DNA of 39,585 nt from Woeseiaceae bacterium (GCA_011772865.1 WVYQ01000016.1:76966-116550), one strand, 5' to 3'. Positions 8,403 through 16,554 are shown, counted from the first letter of the stretch. A program made the numbers and translations. The notes: generated by a model not told the origin, from the sequence alone.

Positions 8403-8711
8403 CTACGGCTTCAGCCGATCGACCACACCCAGTACGATGACTGTCGCGGCAGCTGCAAGGAACAGGCCGTTGACGCCGGCCAGTGCAGTTGTAATAAAGC
8501 CGCCCACCGCCGGAATTGCACCGAGACCACCATGAGCAATATTCAATGCAATTGCAGCAACGAGAAACCGGTTCCGGTCATCTTCAGCGATGTACCAGGC
8601 ACCGGCGATACCGAGAACTGCCACGATTGCGGCGCTGTACGGAATTGCTACAAATGCCGCCACGATGGCGAATATCACGCCAACTAACTTGACGATTTTA
8701 TCTACACCCAT
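8403..8711 (-). CDS. Small inner-membrane protein, function unknown
   Basis: 102 residues with about three to four hydrophobic helices (residues 7-25, 27-42, 48-66, 70-95), small-residue rich (GVIFAIVAAFVAIPYSAAIV). The single polar break EDDRNR comes between helices two and three, and the C-terminus is VVDRLKP. I do not recognise a family. AGGGGA lies about 9 nt before the ATG. It is a single-gene unit: the terminator at 8348-8379 lies downstream, and the 204 nt upstream are AT-rich and contain a long perfect palindrome (8820-8844) that could control it. No catalytic or binding motif is visible. Confidence 0.72.
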   Translation of the reverse strand: MGVDKIVKLVGVIFAIVAAFVAIPYSAAIVAVLGIAGAWYIAEDDRNRFLVAAIALNIAHGGLGAIPAVGGFITTALAGVNGLFLAAAATVIVLGVVDRLKP

Positions 8712-8819
8712 GTGTTTATCCCCTTAGTTGCTAATTCTAGTTTTTATCCAGCAAGCTGCTTTTTATTGTGTTGCAGCACCGCGAGCCGCGGTTGGAAAAG
8801 TCTAGCAGGAAATTACGAA

Positions 8820-8844
8820 TATTGTTTTTTATTAAAAAACAATA
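8820..8844. repeat. Perfect 25-bp AT-only-like palindrome between fabH and the small membrane gene
   Basis: TATTGTTTTTTA (8820-8831) and TAAAAAACAATA (8833-8844) are exact reverse complements around a central T. It lies 71 nt past the fabH stop and 108 nt before the start of the 8403-8711 gene, both on the minus strand. It is too AT-rich for a strong intrinsic terminator stem. An operator or a DNA-bending/binding site is more likely (inference). The rest of 8712-8915 holds no ORF that I support. Confidence 0.5.
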
Positions 8845-8915
8845 ATCTATACAATTATTCTTGAAATTACTTGTAAAAATATTCCGGTTTTTTGGCGGCT
8901 GTTCAGGCCAATTTC

Positions 8916-9884
8916 TTAAAATCGCACGAGCGCCGAACCCCACGTAAAACCGGCGCCGAATGCCTCGAAAAGGAGCAGTTGTCCGCGCTGAATCCGTCCG
9001 TCGCGGACGGCGGTATCAAGCGCTAACGGGATCGAGGCGCTCGAGGTGTTGGCGTGTTCGTCCACGGTCACGACAACGCGGTCCATCGGGAGGTCCACTT
9101 TCTTCGCCGCGGCAGCAATGATCCGCAGATTGGCCTGGTGCGGCACGAGCCAATCGAGATCGTGCTTATCCACGTTATTGCCGTCCAGCGTCTCTTGTGC
9201 CATGGAGCCGAGTGTTCCGACCGCTTTGCGGAAAACGGCGTTTCCCTGCATCTGGATATAGGCTTCACCGGCACGGACCGCCTCATAGTTGCTCGAAATA
9301 CCCCATGGAACCTCGAGCAGATCCTCGAATTCGCCGTCTGAATGGATGTGAGTGGAGATGATGCCGGGCTCATCGGAGGCTTGCAGGATGACGGCGCCCG
9401 CCCCGTCACCAAAGAGCACGGCGGTGCTGCGATCTTCCCAATTCGTGAGCCGTGACAAAATTTCGCTGCCGATGACGAGCGCCGTCGTCGCACCGCCAGT
9501 CTCAATCTGTCGCCTGGCCAGGTCGAGTGCGTATATGAACCCGGAACAGGCCGCCTGTATATCCATGGCCGGGCATCCGCGAATGCCGAGACGGCGCTGC
9601 AGAATACAAGCCGTGCTCGGGAAGATCTTATCCGGCGTCACGGTCCCGACTATGATCAGGTCGATATCGGTGACTTCGATGCCGGCCATTTCGATCGCCT
9701 GCCCTGCCGCAGCCAATGCCATATCGGAGCAGGTCTCGTCTTCTGCCGCAGTGTGCCGGCGGCAGATCCCGGTGCGCTCTCGAATCCACTCGTCCGATGT
9801 GTCCATCATCTTCTCGAGATCTTGGTTTGTGACCACTTTCTCGGGCAGATAGCTGCCTGTGCCGGCAATGCGTGAATAGGTCAT
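8916..9884 (-). CDS. fabH: Beta-ketoacyl-ACP synthase III (FabH type) in a fatty acyl-AMP ligase operon
   Basis: 322 residues starting MTYSRIAGTGSYLPE, closely parallel to E. coli FabH along its length and ending FTWGSALVRF. Catalytic triad Cys113 (AACSGFIYAL), His249 (VPHQANLRII) and Asn279 (HANTSSAS) is intact. FabH condenses an acyl-CoA starter with malonyl-ACP to begin fatty acid synthesis. The start is 9884, 10 nt after the stop of the ligase gene, with AGGA overlapping that stop; a longer frame to 9986 would run inside the ligase gene. Canonical fabH sits with plsX, fabD and fabG, which are absent here. Its partner is a fatty acyl-AMP ligase carrying its own acyl carrier domain, so a specialised starter reaction is plausible (inference). 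Confidence 0.93.
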   Translation of the reverse strand: MTYSRIAGTGSYLPEKVVTNQDLEKMMDTSDEWIRERTGICRRHTAAEDETCSDMALAAAGQAIEMAGIEVTDIDLIIVGTVTPDKIFPSTACILQRRLGIRGCPAMDIQAACSGFIYALDLARRQIETGGATTALVIGSEILSRLTNWEDRSTAVLFGDGAGAVILQASDEPGIISTHIHSDGEFEDLLEVPWGISSNYEAVRAGEAYIQMQGNAVFRKAVGTLGSMAQETLDGNNVDKHDLDWLVPHQANLRIIAAAAKKVDLPMDRVVVTVDEHANTSSASIPLALDTAVRDGRIQRGQLLLFEAFGAGFTWGSALVRF

Positions 9885-9894
9885 AGGGGGGTTC

Positions 9895-11832
9895 CTAACT
9901 GCTCTGGCGCAGGAAGTCAGCAATTTCTCGTAGCGTGGGATGGTCGAAGATATCACTAATATCGAGCTTGCCGGGATATCGCTCATCCACGGCGAGTGCG
10001 ATCTCGGTCAGGGTCAGTGAGCTGATGCCGACTTCGAACAGGTTGTCGTCCGGGCCGATGATGCGCTCTTTGGAGTGTTCGCGGCAGATCAGCTCGAGCT
10101 CCGCGACGAGCGGATCCGAATCGACGCTCTCTTCCGAGACATCTGGCGCGAGTTTCGCCAGGACCTCGCGATATTCGCCATCGAGATAAGCGTTGAGCAA
10201 CGCTGCGCGCTGCACTTTGCCGCTGGTCGTCTTCGGAATCTTCCGCACCGGAATCACATGGTCGACCTCGAGTCCCGTGTGTTCACCGATGCGCTCGACG
10301 ACCTTTCTCGCAAGAATCTTGAAGGTATCGAGATCGCGCCGAAACAGCGTGAAGACGAGCAGCTCCTCGGTCTGGCTCTCTTGCGTCCTCGTGCCAGCCA
10401 CCACGACCTTGCCGAGATCCAGTCCCTCGACCTCGGCCGCGATTTCCTCGATATCGTGCGGATAGTAATTCTGCCCGTTGACAATGATGATGTCCTTCGA
10501 CCGTCCCGTAATGACGAGATCGCCTTCGACGAAGGCGCCCACGTCACCGGTACGAAGCCAGCGGTCAGCGGTGAACAGGTCCGCAGTTGCCGCCTCATCG
10601 CCGTAGATGCGCTCCGTTACGCTCCCGCCGAGCAGCTGTATGTTCCCTACCCGGCCGTCATCGAGCACATTGTCCTCATCATCCGCAATACGGATCTGGA
10701 CATCGCGCATAGCCTGCCCGACCTTCACGAAACTCACGGCATCATCGTCACCGAGATCCGCCGTCTCGAACGGCTCACCCACGCGCAGCGAGTGACGGTG
10801 TACGACGACCCGGGCATACTCGCTGCCAACTTCCGGCATCGAGACACCCACGGTCGCTTCGGCCAGCCCATAGACCGGAAACATCGCGGTTCGCTTCAAG
10901 CCACAGGGCGCCAATGCCTCGAGAAATTCCTCGCATAGCGAGTAAGAGATCGGCTCGGCGCCGTTCAGTATCAACCTGACGCAGGACAAGTCCGCGTTCG
11001 GCAAGCCCTTGCGCTCGAACAACTTGAGGAAATGTTTATAGCCAAAATTCGGTGAGCAGAGTTGTGTGGCCCGCAGCTCGTCGGCCTTGATCATCCACAG
11101 CAAGGGCCTGCGAACAAACGCATTCGTGTCCATGACCGCGTGGTTCATACCGGCCGCGAGTACGCTCAGGTGGTAGCCGATGAGGCCCATGTCGTGTGTC
11201 AGGGGCATCCAGCTGAGGCTGACATCGTCTTCGCACCATCCCGTGCCCTCGACGATAGCCCGAATGTTGATGCACAAATTGCGGTGCGTCAGGCAAACGC
11301 CCTTCGGATCGCTCGTCGACCCCGACGAGTACTGGATAAACGCGAGATCGTCGGGAGATGCCGCGTAGATCTCGCCGTTCTCACCCGGTACGATATCGCT
11401 CATCCGCGCCGAGCGCGATTCGAGAATACCCGTGATCTCATCGAGCTTGTTGTCCCCGCAAAACTCCAGCAATCGCTCCAGCAGCTCCGACTCGGTAAAC
11501 AGAGTGGCATTTTCAAGCTGGCGGAGAATGCGAAACAGCTTGTGACGGTGCTCGTCACTGATGCCCACCGCGACCGGTACCGGCACGATCCCGCCGAGTA
11601 TGGCCGCCCAGTATGCTACGACGAATTGCTCGTTAGACCTGGTGAAGACCACGAGCTCATCACCCTGCTGCATGCCACGCGCCTGCAGCGAGCCCAGCAA
11701 GGCCGATGCGCGCTCCCACAGACTGGCAAACGTCACGACGCTTTCGTCATCCTCGCCATCGATGAAGCGAATGTGGCGGTCCCTGCTCCTGGCGTCGGCC
11801 AGCAGATCGATGAGTGTGTCGTAAAGTTGCAT
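9895..11832 (-). CDS. Fatty acyl-AMP ligase fused to an acyl carrier protein domain
   Basis: 645 residues in two parts. Residues 1-560 are an adenylate-forming FAAL: the A3 loop YSSGSTSDPKGVCLTHRN (168-185), YGLAEATVGV (321-330), TGRSKDIIIVNGQNYYPHDI (442-461) and catalytic Lys539 in TTSGKVQR. Residues 575-645 are an acyl carrier domain whose phosphopantetheine site is VGISSL with Ser605. FAALs activate free fatty acids as acyl-AMP and load them on a carrier without CoA, typically feeding polyketide, lipopeptide or lipid pathways. Here the carrier is built in. The gene is 10 nt upstream of fabH in the same operon. No PKS or NRPS is visible in the window. The promoter region is shared with the divergent DUF3108 gene. 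Confidence 0.93.
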   Translation of the reverse strand: MQLYDTLIDLLADARSRDRHIRFIDGEDDESVVTFASLWERASALLGSLQARGMQQGDELVVFTRSNEQFVVAYWAAILGGIVPVPVAVGISDEHRHKLFRILRQLENATLFTESELLERLLEFCGDNKLDEITGILESRSARMSDIVPGENGEIYAASPDDLAFIQYSSGSTSDPKGVCLTHRNLCINIRAIVEGTGWCEDDVSLSWMPLTHDMGLIGYHLSVLAAGMNHAVMDTNAFVRRPLLWMIKADELRATQLCSPNFGYKHFLKLFERKGLPNADLSCVRLILNGAEPISYSLCEEFLEALAPCGLKRTAMFPVYGLAEATVGVSMPEVGSEYARVVVHRHSLRVGEPFETADLGDDDAVSFVKVGQAMRDVQIRIADDEDNVLDDGRVGNIQLLGGSVTERIYGDEAATADLFTADRWLRTGDVGAFVEGDLVITGRSKDIIIVNGQNYYPHDIEEIAAEVEGLDLGKVVVAGTRTQESQTEELLVFTLFRRDLDTFKILARKVVERIGEHTGLEVDHVIPVRKIPKTTSGKVQRAALLNAYLDGEYREVLAKLAPDVSEESVDSDPLVAELELICREHSKERIIGPDDNLFEVGISSLTLTEIALAVDERYPGKLDISDIFDHPTLREIADFLRQSS

Positions 11833-12020
11833 GTCTTCCAGGGGCAGAAAAGAGGCGCAATATTACATTGACCGGCGCTGAACCGGTACTGCAAACTCGC
11901 CGCAGCAATGCTGGCAACGTCGTGATCCGGAATGCAGAACTGTATCTCATACCGAGGGAAGTGCGGCTCGCTGATATAGAGTCTCATCGGCTGAACATTC
12001 AGCGACGAGTCAGGTCTGTT

Positions 12021-12779
12021 ATGAAAGAATGTAAGTCAAAGCTCAACAGCCCTTTAGGTCAGGCCTTGAACCGCAAATTCTGTCTGCTGCCGTTACTGAT
12101 CTGCCTGGCTCTGCCTGCCTGGGCGGAGACGCCGCTCACACCGCACGCAGCGCGTTACAAGGTCAAGATCAGCGTACTTGGCGGCGAGCTCAATACGCAG
12201 TTGCGTCAGACTGCGACCGGCTTTGAGGCGACTCACGTTATCCGCGCGACGGGTATGACGCGGCTGTTCACGAGAGGCCGGATTGCAGAGACTTCGGAGT
12301 TCGACGTCGCGCCGGACGGCGTCAAGCCGAGGCACTATACGTCGCGCGATTCGCTGACCCGCGACAAGATCAACGCCGACATTGATTTTGACTGGGACGC
12401 CGGCGAAGCGCGTGGCACCGTCAATGGCGAAGAGCTGGTATCAGCAATCAACGGTCTCGTCCACGACCGCGTTTCGATCCAGTATGAGGTCATGCAAGAC
12501 CTGCTAAACGGCGAGCCGAGCGAGTTGTACACGATGTTCGAAGTGGACCGGCTGCGCCCCGTCAATATCACGATGCTTGGCGAAAAACAGGTCAATGTGC
12601 CTGCCGGGAAGTTTCATGTCATCGGCATCCGCCACCAGGCTGAAGGCAGCAAGCGGGCAACAACACTGTGGTGTTCCGAGGCGCTGGGTTACCTGCCCGT
12701 CGTCATCGAGCAGCATCGCAAGGGAGAGTTGCGCGTTCGCGCGACCCTTCTCGAATACATACCCGAAACGGGTGGTTGA
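12021..12779 (+). CDS. DUF3108 exported protein
   Basis: 252 residues. A basic N-terminus and a hydrophobic stretch (FCLLPLLICLALPAWAE) form a Sec signal peptide cleaved near residue 36. The mature part is a beta-rich DUF3108 domain: repeating strands such as YTSRDSLTRDKINADIDFDW, then VPAGKFHVIGIRHQ and a closing LWCSEALGYLPVVIEQ. The family is periplasmic and its function is not established. I start at 12021 because the signal peptide fits; the open frame extends upstream into the ligase gene on the other strand, but that part has no protein character. It is divergent from the FAAL-fabH operon and ends 2 nt from the convergent HAAS gene. Confidence 0.85.
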   Translation: MKECKSKLNSPLGQALNRKFCLLPLLICLALPAWAETPLTPHAARYKVKISVLGGELNTQLRQTATGFEATHVIRATGMTRLFTRGRIAETSEFDVAPDGVKPRHYTSRDSLTRDKINADIDFDWDAGEARGTVNGEELVSAINGLVHDRVSIQYEVMQDLLNGEPSELYTMFEVDRLRPVNITMLGEKQVNVPAGKFHVIGIRHQAEGSKRATTLWCSEALGYLPVVIEQHRKGELRVRATLLEYIPETGG

Positions 12780-12781
12780 TA

Positions 12782-13207
12782 TCAGCTCAACGTAATGGCC
12801 AGCTGCAGGACCAGGAACATGCTTGCCGTCACGAGTCCGCTCAGCAGCAGGCAGGCCAGCCACCTGGCGATATAGCCCGCATGTGCGTACCCGATGAACA
12901 CGGGAGCGGCGGGCAACATAGCCAGGAAGGTTAACGGGTATATGACAGCGGCAACCCGCGGATAGCGAAACGCCCAGCTGCGTAGCTCGGGTTGCGCACG
13001 CACGGCATTGGCAATGTCGTCGAGGTTTCCCAGCATTGCGCGGGCATCTTCACACGCTGTCAGTCGATCGGCACCGTCACTCAAGCCCTGTTCGACCAGG
13101 TCGTCAAAATGGTCTTTGAGCTCTGCGACCGTGCGACGGACGTGGCGCGGGGCAACGCCCCAACGCAGCAATCGTGACCGCAGTCTCGACAGATCGATGT
13201 CATGCAT
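12782..13207 (-). CDS. HAAS/DUF1700-like membrane protein paired with PadR
   Basis: 141 residues. The first 70 are a helical, soluble segment (LRSRLLRWGVAPRHVRRTVA, then DHFDDLVEQGLSDG and ACEDARAMLGNLDDIANAV) typical of HAAS-type domains found beside PadR regulators. Two or three membrane helices follow (about 84-105 and 112-140). Its start overlaps the padR stop by 8 nt, so the two are translated as a pair. In the best-known cases the HAAS protein is thought to sense or transmit a membrane state to the regulator, but the mechanism is not settled. No further target gene lies in this operon. Confidence 0.8.
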   Translation of the reverse strand: MHDIDLSRLRSRLLRWGVAPRHVRRTVAELKDHFDDLVEQGLSDGADRLTACEDARAMLGNLDDIANAVRAQPELRSWAFRYPRVAAVIYPLTFLAMLPAAPVFIGYAHAGYIARWLACLLLSGLVTASMFLVLQLAITLS

Positions 13208-13538
13208 GGCCCGGCGCCTCGAGAACGTTTGCGATGCCGCCCTGAATGCGTCGCCAGTCGTTCTGCAGTTTCTCGAGTCGCTGGCGTCCCTTCTTCGTCA
13301 GCGAGTAATAGACACGGGTGCGACCGCCGACGGCCTTGCGTTTCGATCTGAGCGCGCCGTTACGTTCCAGGGAATGGAGAACCGGGTAGATGACACCCTC
13401 GCCCAGCGTTATCGCCTCACCGGTCGCATCGCGAATCGAGCGCACGAGTTCGTACCCATACATCTCGTTTCGATCCAGCAGGCGGAGCAGGAGTAGCTCG
13501 GGGACACCACTCATGAACGGAGGGTTGCTTTGCGCCAT
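13200..13538 (-). CDS. PadR-family transcriptional regulator
   Basis: 112 residues, the size of the small PadR subfamily (PadR-s2 like). The winged helix is readable: LLLLRLLDRNEMYGYELVRS, GEGVIYPVLHSLERNGAL as recognition helix, then the wing RTRVYYSLTKKGRQRLEKL and a C-terminal dimerisation helix. AAGGG lies 8 nt before the ATG. It heads a two-gene operon with the HAAS protein. A strong sigma70 promoter with a palindrome between its -35 and -10 lies just upstream (13569-13597) and a second palindrome lies further upstream, so autorepression is very likely (inference from layout). Effector unknown. Confidence 0.9.
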   Translation of the reverse strand: MAQSNPPFMSGVPELLLLRLLDRNEMYGYELVRSIRDATGEAITLGEGVIYPVLHSLERNGALRSKRKAVGGRTRVYYSLTKKGRQRLEKLQNDWRRIQGGIANVLEAPGHA

Positions 13539-13568
13539 GGGGTTGCCCTTCAGTCGTTAAGCCATACC

Positions 13569-13597
13569 AATATACCTTGAACTAAAAGGTATAACAA
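13569..13597 (-). promoter_or_regulatory. padR promoter
   Basis: On the minus strand TTGTTA (13597-13592) and TATATT (13574-13569) are separated by exactly 17 nt. Transcription would start near 13562, giving a 24-nt leader with a good ribosome binding site. The first operator palindrome (13571-13593) fills the spacer and touches both boxes. Confidence 0.7.
13571..13593. promoter_or_regulatory. PadR operator 1 (8-bp arms) inside the promoter
   Basis: TATACCTT (13571-13578) and AAGGTATA (13586-13593) are exact reverse complements around 7 nt. The site lies between and over the -35 and -10 boxes of padR, where a bound dimer would block polymerase. Confidence 0.7.
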
Positions 13598-13614
13598 GAC
13601 TTACTTTTTGGTTC

Positions 13615-13649
13615 TAGGTATGTACACTATACCTATAAGTTCGAGGTAT
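13615..13649. promoter_or_regulatory. PadR operator 2 (7-bp arms) plus extra half-site
   Basis: TAGGTAT (13615-13621) and ATACCTA (13629-13635) are exact reverse complements around 7 nt, sharing the AGGTAT core with operator 1. A third AGGTAT half-site follows at 13644-13649. The two palindrome centres are 43 bp apart, close to four helical turns, so two dimers could sit on the same DNA face. The remaining stretch to 13746 is GC-rich with short palindromes and no clear terminator T-run. Confidence 0.65.
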
Positions 13650-13746
13650 CTAACCAATGCGGGGTTGACGCCCCGCCCGGGCGGCGGTCATTGGAAAGCC
13701 TTTCCTTCCCGCCGGGCCGCCTGATTGGCCGTCGCCCTTTTTCCCG

Positions 13747-14310
13747 TTAGTTGCGGTCGAATTCCTGCTTTACGTTGAGTTCGTCCCGCCCCTGGTGAAC
13801 GATGCGAATCGCGCGAATCATGGAACCGCTCGCGTCGATTCGGTAGGACTCGATCAGCATCGCCCCTTCCTTGTCCCGCGTCTCGATAACATAGGCGCCG
13901 TTCTCCCAACCGGACACGCGATCGGCTTCCACGGGCCCGACGCGGACCGTGCGCTGCTCACCGAAGCGATATTCTTCGACAACCGACCGATTGAAGCTGA
14001 TGAACAGGCCGTGTTCAGTCTGTGTAAGCTTGAGATCTTCGCCGGTCTCGAGGAATACGTGAACCTGGACGTCTGAAGACCGGCGCTGGCTGACTTTTCG
14101 TCCGGAAACCAGGCTCTCGTCCGCGCCCGTGACCCGGCGTTCCGCATCGGTGATTTGTCGGGCACTTTGTTGACTGTCAGCGCGCAACCGCCACTGACCG
14201 GACAAATCCATGCCTGTCGGGACCGTCGCCGATTTTGGCGGCAACGGTGCCTGCGTACTGCAAGCACCGAGCAAGGCGGCGGTGCAGATCGCCAGCAACG
14301 CGCTCCTCAT
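13747..14310 (-). CDS. Lipoprotein of unknown function
   Basis: 187 residues beginning with a lipoprotein signal: hydrophobic run then LGAC, with Cys17 as the lipidation site. The mature part begins with a Pro-rich linker and GMDLSGQWRL, then a polar segment rich in Arg, Gln and Ser, and a beta-rich C-terminal half (VHVFLETGEDLKLTQTEHGL, YVIETRDKEGAMLIESYRID), suggesting a small lipocalin- or barrel-like fold (inference). I do not recognise a family. Its start overlaps the pirin stop by 4 nt (ATGA), so it is the third gene of the ycaQ-pirin-lipoprotein operon. Ser after Cys17 does not suggest inner-membrane retention. Confidence 0.8.
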   Translation of the reverse strand: MRSALLAICTAALLGACSTQAPLPPKSATVPTGMDLSGQWRLRADSQQSARQITDAERRVTGADESLVSGRKVSQRRSSDVQVHVFLETGEDLKLTQTEHGLFISFNRSVVEEYRFGEQRTVRVGPVEADRVSGWENGAYVIETRDKEGAMLIESYRIDASGSMIRAIRIVHQGRDELNVKQEFDRN

Positions 14311-15191
14311 GCCGTCCGCTTCTTGGGTAATGGAATGAAGTCGGTCTCGCCCGGCACTTTATCGAAGCGGTCCTCGTTCCAGTCGCGTTTTGCTTGCTCG
14401 AGGCGTTCGCCGGAACTGCTGACAAAATTCCACCAGATAATTCTGTCGCCTTCGAGTGTATCGCCGCCGCAGATCATGACATGGGCGCCATCAGCAGTTG
14501 TTATCGTTCCACTGCTTTCATTCTCCAGCACTGCGAGCACACCCGATGACACCGTCACTCCATCGAGCTCTATGCTGCCGTCAACGACGTAGATGCCCGT
14601 TTCCTCTGCATCGGGCAAGTCGAGGCTGGAGCCCGGCTCCATTCTCGCCTCGACATACAGCGTCTCGCTGGCCGCCTGTACGGGCGATGTTTCCCCGTAC
14701 GCCGTACCAATGACCACGGTAACCGCCACACCATCCAGGCTTACCGTCGGAATCCCTTCCGAACCGTAATGCTCGAAACGCGGTTCGTCTTCCTCGTGCT
14801 CGAGTGGCAGCGCCACCCAGGTCTGCAGACCATGCAATTTCTGCCCGCTCTCGAGTATCTCTGGCGTGACCTTTTCGGAATGCACAATACCGCGCCCGGC
14901 TGTCATCCAGTTGACTTCGCCCGGGCGAATCGGCTGCACGTACCCCAGGCTGTCCCGATGCAGGATCTCACCCTCGAAGAGGTAGGTAATCGTCGCGAGT
15001 CCGATGTGCGGATGCGCGCGCACGTTGACGCCGGTTCCAGGCGGAAATTCGGCCGGACCCATGTGGTCGAAGAAAATAAACGGACCGACTCTCTGGCGAC
15101 GTTCATCGGGCAATGCCCGACGTACCGTGAACTCCCCCAGATCCTTGGTTGCCGGCTCTATCAGCAATTCGATGGCGTTATTTCTTTCCAT
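14307..15191 (-). CDS. Pirin-family bicupin
   Basis: 294 residues. The N-terminal cupin carries the pirin metal site: His60 and His62 in RAHPHIGLATITY, His104 and Glu106 in GRGIVHSEK, after FFDHMGPAEF. The C-terminal cupin (from about 170) is degenerate, as usual. Bacterial pirins bind iron; some have quercetin 2,3-dioxygenase activity and others are redox-sensing regulators, so the reaction cannot be assigned from sequence. GGAGGAGG lies just before the ATG. The gene follows ycaQ by 11 nt and overlaps the lipoprotein gene by 4 nt. Confidence 0.92.
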   Translation of the reverse strand: MERNNAIELLIEPATKDLGEFTVRRALPDERRQRVGPFIFFDHMGPAEFPPGTGVNVRAHPHIGLATITYLFEGEILHRDSLGYVQPIRPGEVNWMTAGRGIVHSEKVTPEILESGQKLHGLQTWVALPLEHEEDEPRFEHYGSEGIPTVSLDGVAVTVVIGTAYGETSPVQAASETLYVEARMEPGSSLDLPDAEETGIYVVDGSIELDGVTVSSGVLAVLENESSGTITTADGAHVMICGGDTLEGDRIIWWNFVSSSGERLEQAKRDWNEDRFDKVPGETDFIPLPKKRTA

Positions 15192-15202
15192 GCCTCCTCC
15201 AT

Positions 15203-16405
15203 TCAGCTAACTGTCCTCCCCAGGCGGCGCGAGAACGAATTCGATGCTTCAACCTCGATGTCGCCCAGGCCAAGCCAGTCTTTGAGCGCATGTAATTCTG
15301 CCGCAAGGCAGCCACTACAATGTTCGACGTCAATGCTGTCTTCCCCGTGCGCATTGAGAACAAGCAGCTTGCTGGCCTTGCGGTCTGCCTTGAGATCCAC
15401 TCGCCCGACGATTCTATCGCCTACACGAAACGGCAGCACGTAGTAGCCCCAGCGGCGCCTGGCGGCCGGAACGTAAATCTCAATTCGATAGCGAAAGTCG
15501 AACAGGCGCTCGGCACGCGGCCTGAACCAGACGACAGGATCGAAGGGCGACAGCAGCGAAAAACCCTCGATCTTGCGAGGTATTCGGGCGTCCCTGGCCA
15601 GGTATGCCTGCTGATTCCACCCTGCGACCTCGACCGGCCACAAGTCCCCGTTCTCCACGAGATTTGCAACCAGGGGCGCCGCGACTCGCGGTGACAGGCG
15701 GTAGTAATCCGCAAGGTCGTGCAAGGTGGCGACGCCAAGAGCCCTGCTCGCGAGCCTCAGTAACTCCACTTGTGCATCTGCCACTGACAAGCTGCGTTCG
15801 AGGTGCTCCCTGGGCAGAACGCGCTCTGGCAGATCATAGACGCGTTGAAAATTGGGAAGCCGGTGGCTCACGACGAGGTCGCCACGAGCAAAGTGATACT
15901 CGAGGGCCCAGCGAGGTATTGAACGATGCCAGTCGCCGGGTTTGCGCTTGGGGCCCGGCGCGGGGGGCAAATCGCCGGCGGTCAGCGCCCCGTCGCGTTG
16001 GACCTGTTTGAGGACTGCATCGAGATAGGACGCTCGACCGCGCAGCTTTCGCAGCGGGTTGTACTGGTGCATTTCATAGGACTGGCGCCGATACTCGAGC
16101 AACGGCCAGCTGCTGACCGGAACGATAGAGGCTTCGTGCGCCCACTGCTCCGTATACTCTCGCCTCCCATAAGCCAAGTGCTCGAAGCGCTGCCGGTCGT
16201 AGGCACCGAGACGCGACCAAAGGACGAGAAACTGCGCCGGCATCAATACGTTGACGTAGTCGAGCTGGAGCAGTCCGAGCGTATCGACGACACGCCGAAA
16301 ATGCCGTGCATCGGGTTGACCGGATGGTCGCGGCCGGTCGAAGCCCTGTGCCGCCAGGGCGACACGCCGCGCTTCGGCGGGTGACAGTCGGACACGTCTC
16401 ATCAT
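15203..16405 (-). CDS. ycaQ: YcaQ-type winged-helix DNA glycosylase
   Basis: 400 residues of the HTH_42/AlkZ-like superfamily. The catalytic motif of the YcaQ subgroup, Q-phi-D, is seen at residues 47-49 in LGLLQLDYVNVL. The neighbouring RFEHLAYGRREYTEQWAHEA segment, the central winged helices and the C-terminal beta-domain (FRVGDRIVGRVDLKADRK) match full length. E. coli YcaQ removes bulky N7-alkylguanines and unhooks nitrogen-mustard interstrand crosslinks; the AlkZ subgroup uses QxQ. So this is probably a base-excision enzyme for alkylation damage. It heads an operon with a pirin and a lipoprotein and is divergent from a small membrane gene; a CRP-like site lies between them. Confidence 0.9.
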   Translation of the reverse strand: MMRRVRLSPAEARRVALAAQGFDRPRPSGQPDARHFRRVVDTLGLLQLDYVNVLMPAQFLVLWSRLGAYDRQRFEHLAYGRREYTEQWAHEASIVPVSSWPLLEYRRQSYEMHQYNPLRKLRGRASYLDAVLKQVQRDGALTAGDLPPAPGPKRKPGDWHRSIPRWALEYHFARGDLVVSHRLPNFQRVYDLPERVLPREHLERSLSVADAQVELLRLASRALGVATLHDLADYYRLSPRVAAPLVANLVENGDLWPVEVAGWNQQAYLARDARIPRKIEGFSLLSPFDPVVWFRPRAERLFDFRYRIEIYVPAARRRWGYYVLPFRVGDRIVGRVDLKADRKASKLLVLNAHGEDSIDVEHCSGCLAAELHALKDWLGLGDIEVEASNSFSRRLGRTVS

Positions 16406-16469
16406 TCAAGCGATGCTTTTTTGTGACACAAGTCTCAGTTCCTAGCGTAATTCGGTCCAGGACAGCCGG

Positions 16470-16491
16470 TTATGTGAATGCGGCCACATAA
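16470..16491. promoter_or_regulatory. CRP-like palindrome between divergent genes
   Basis: TTATGTG (16470-16476) and CACATAA (16485-16491) are exact reverse complements around 8 nt. Read as a CRP/Vfr site it is TGTGA-N6-CCACA, nine of ten core positions of the enteric consensus. It lies 65 nt before the ycaQ start and 64 nt before the start of the 16555 gene, so it could act on either. Sequence match only. Confidence 0.45.
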
Positions 16492-16554
16492 TGGGGGACG
16501 CGAATTCAGCAGAGTAGGTTCGGTCCCAACCAGATTCAACTGGCGAGAGAGATC

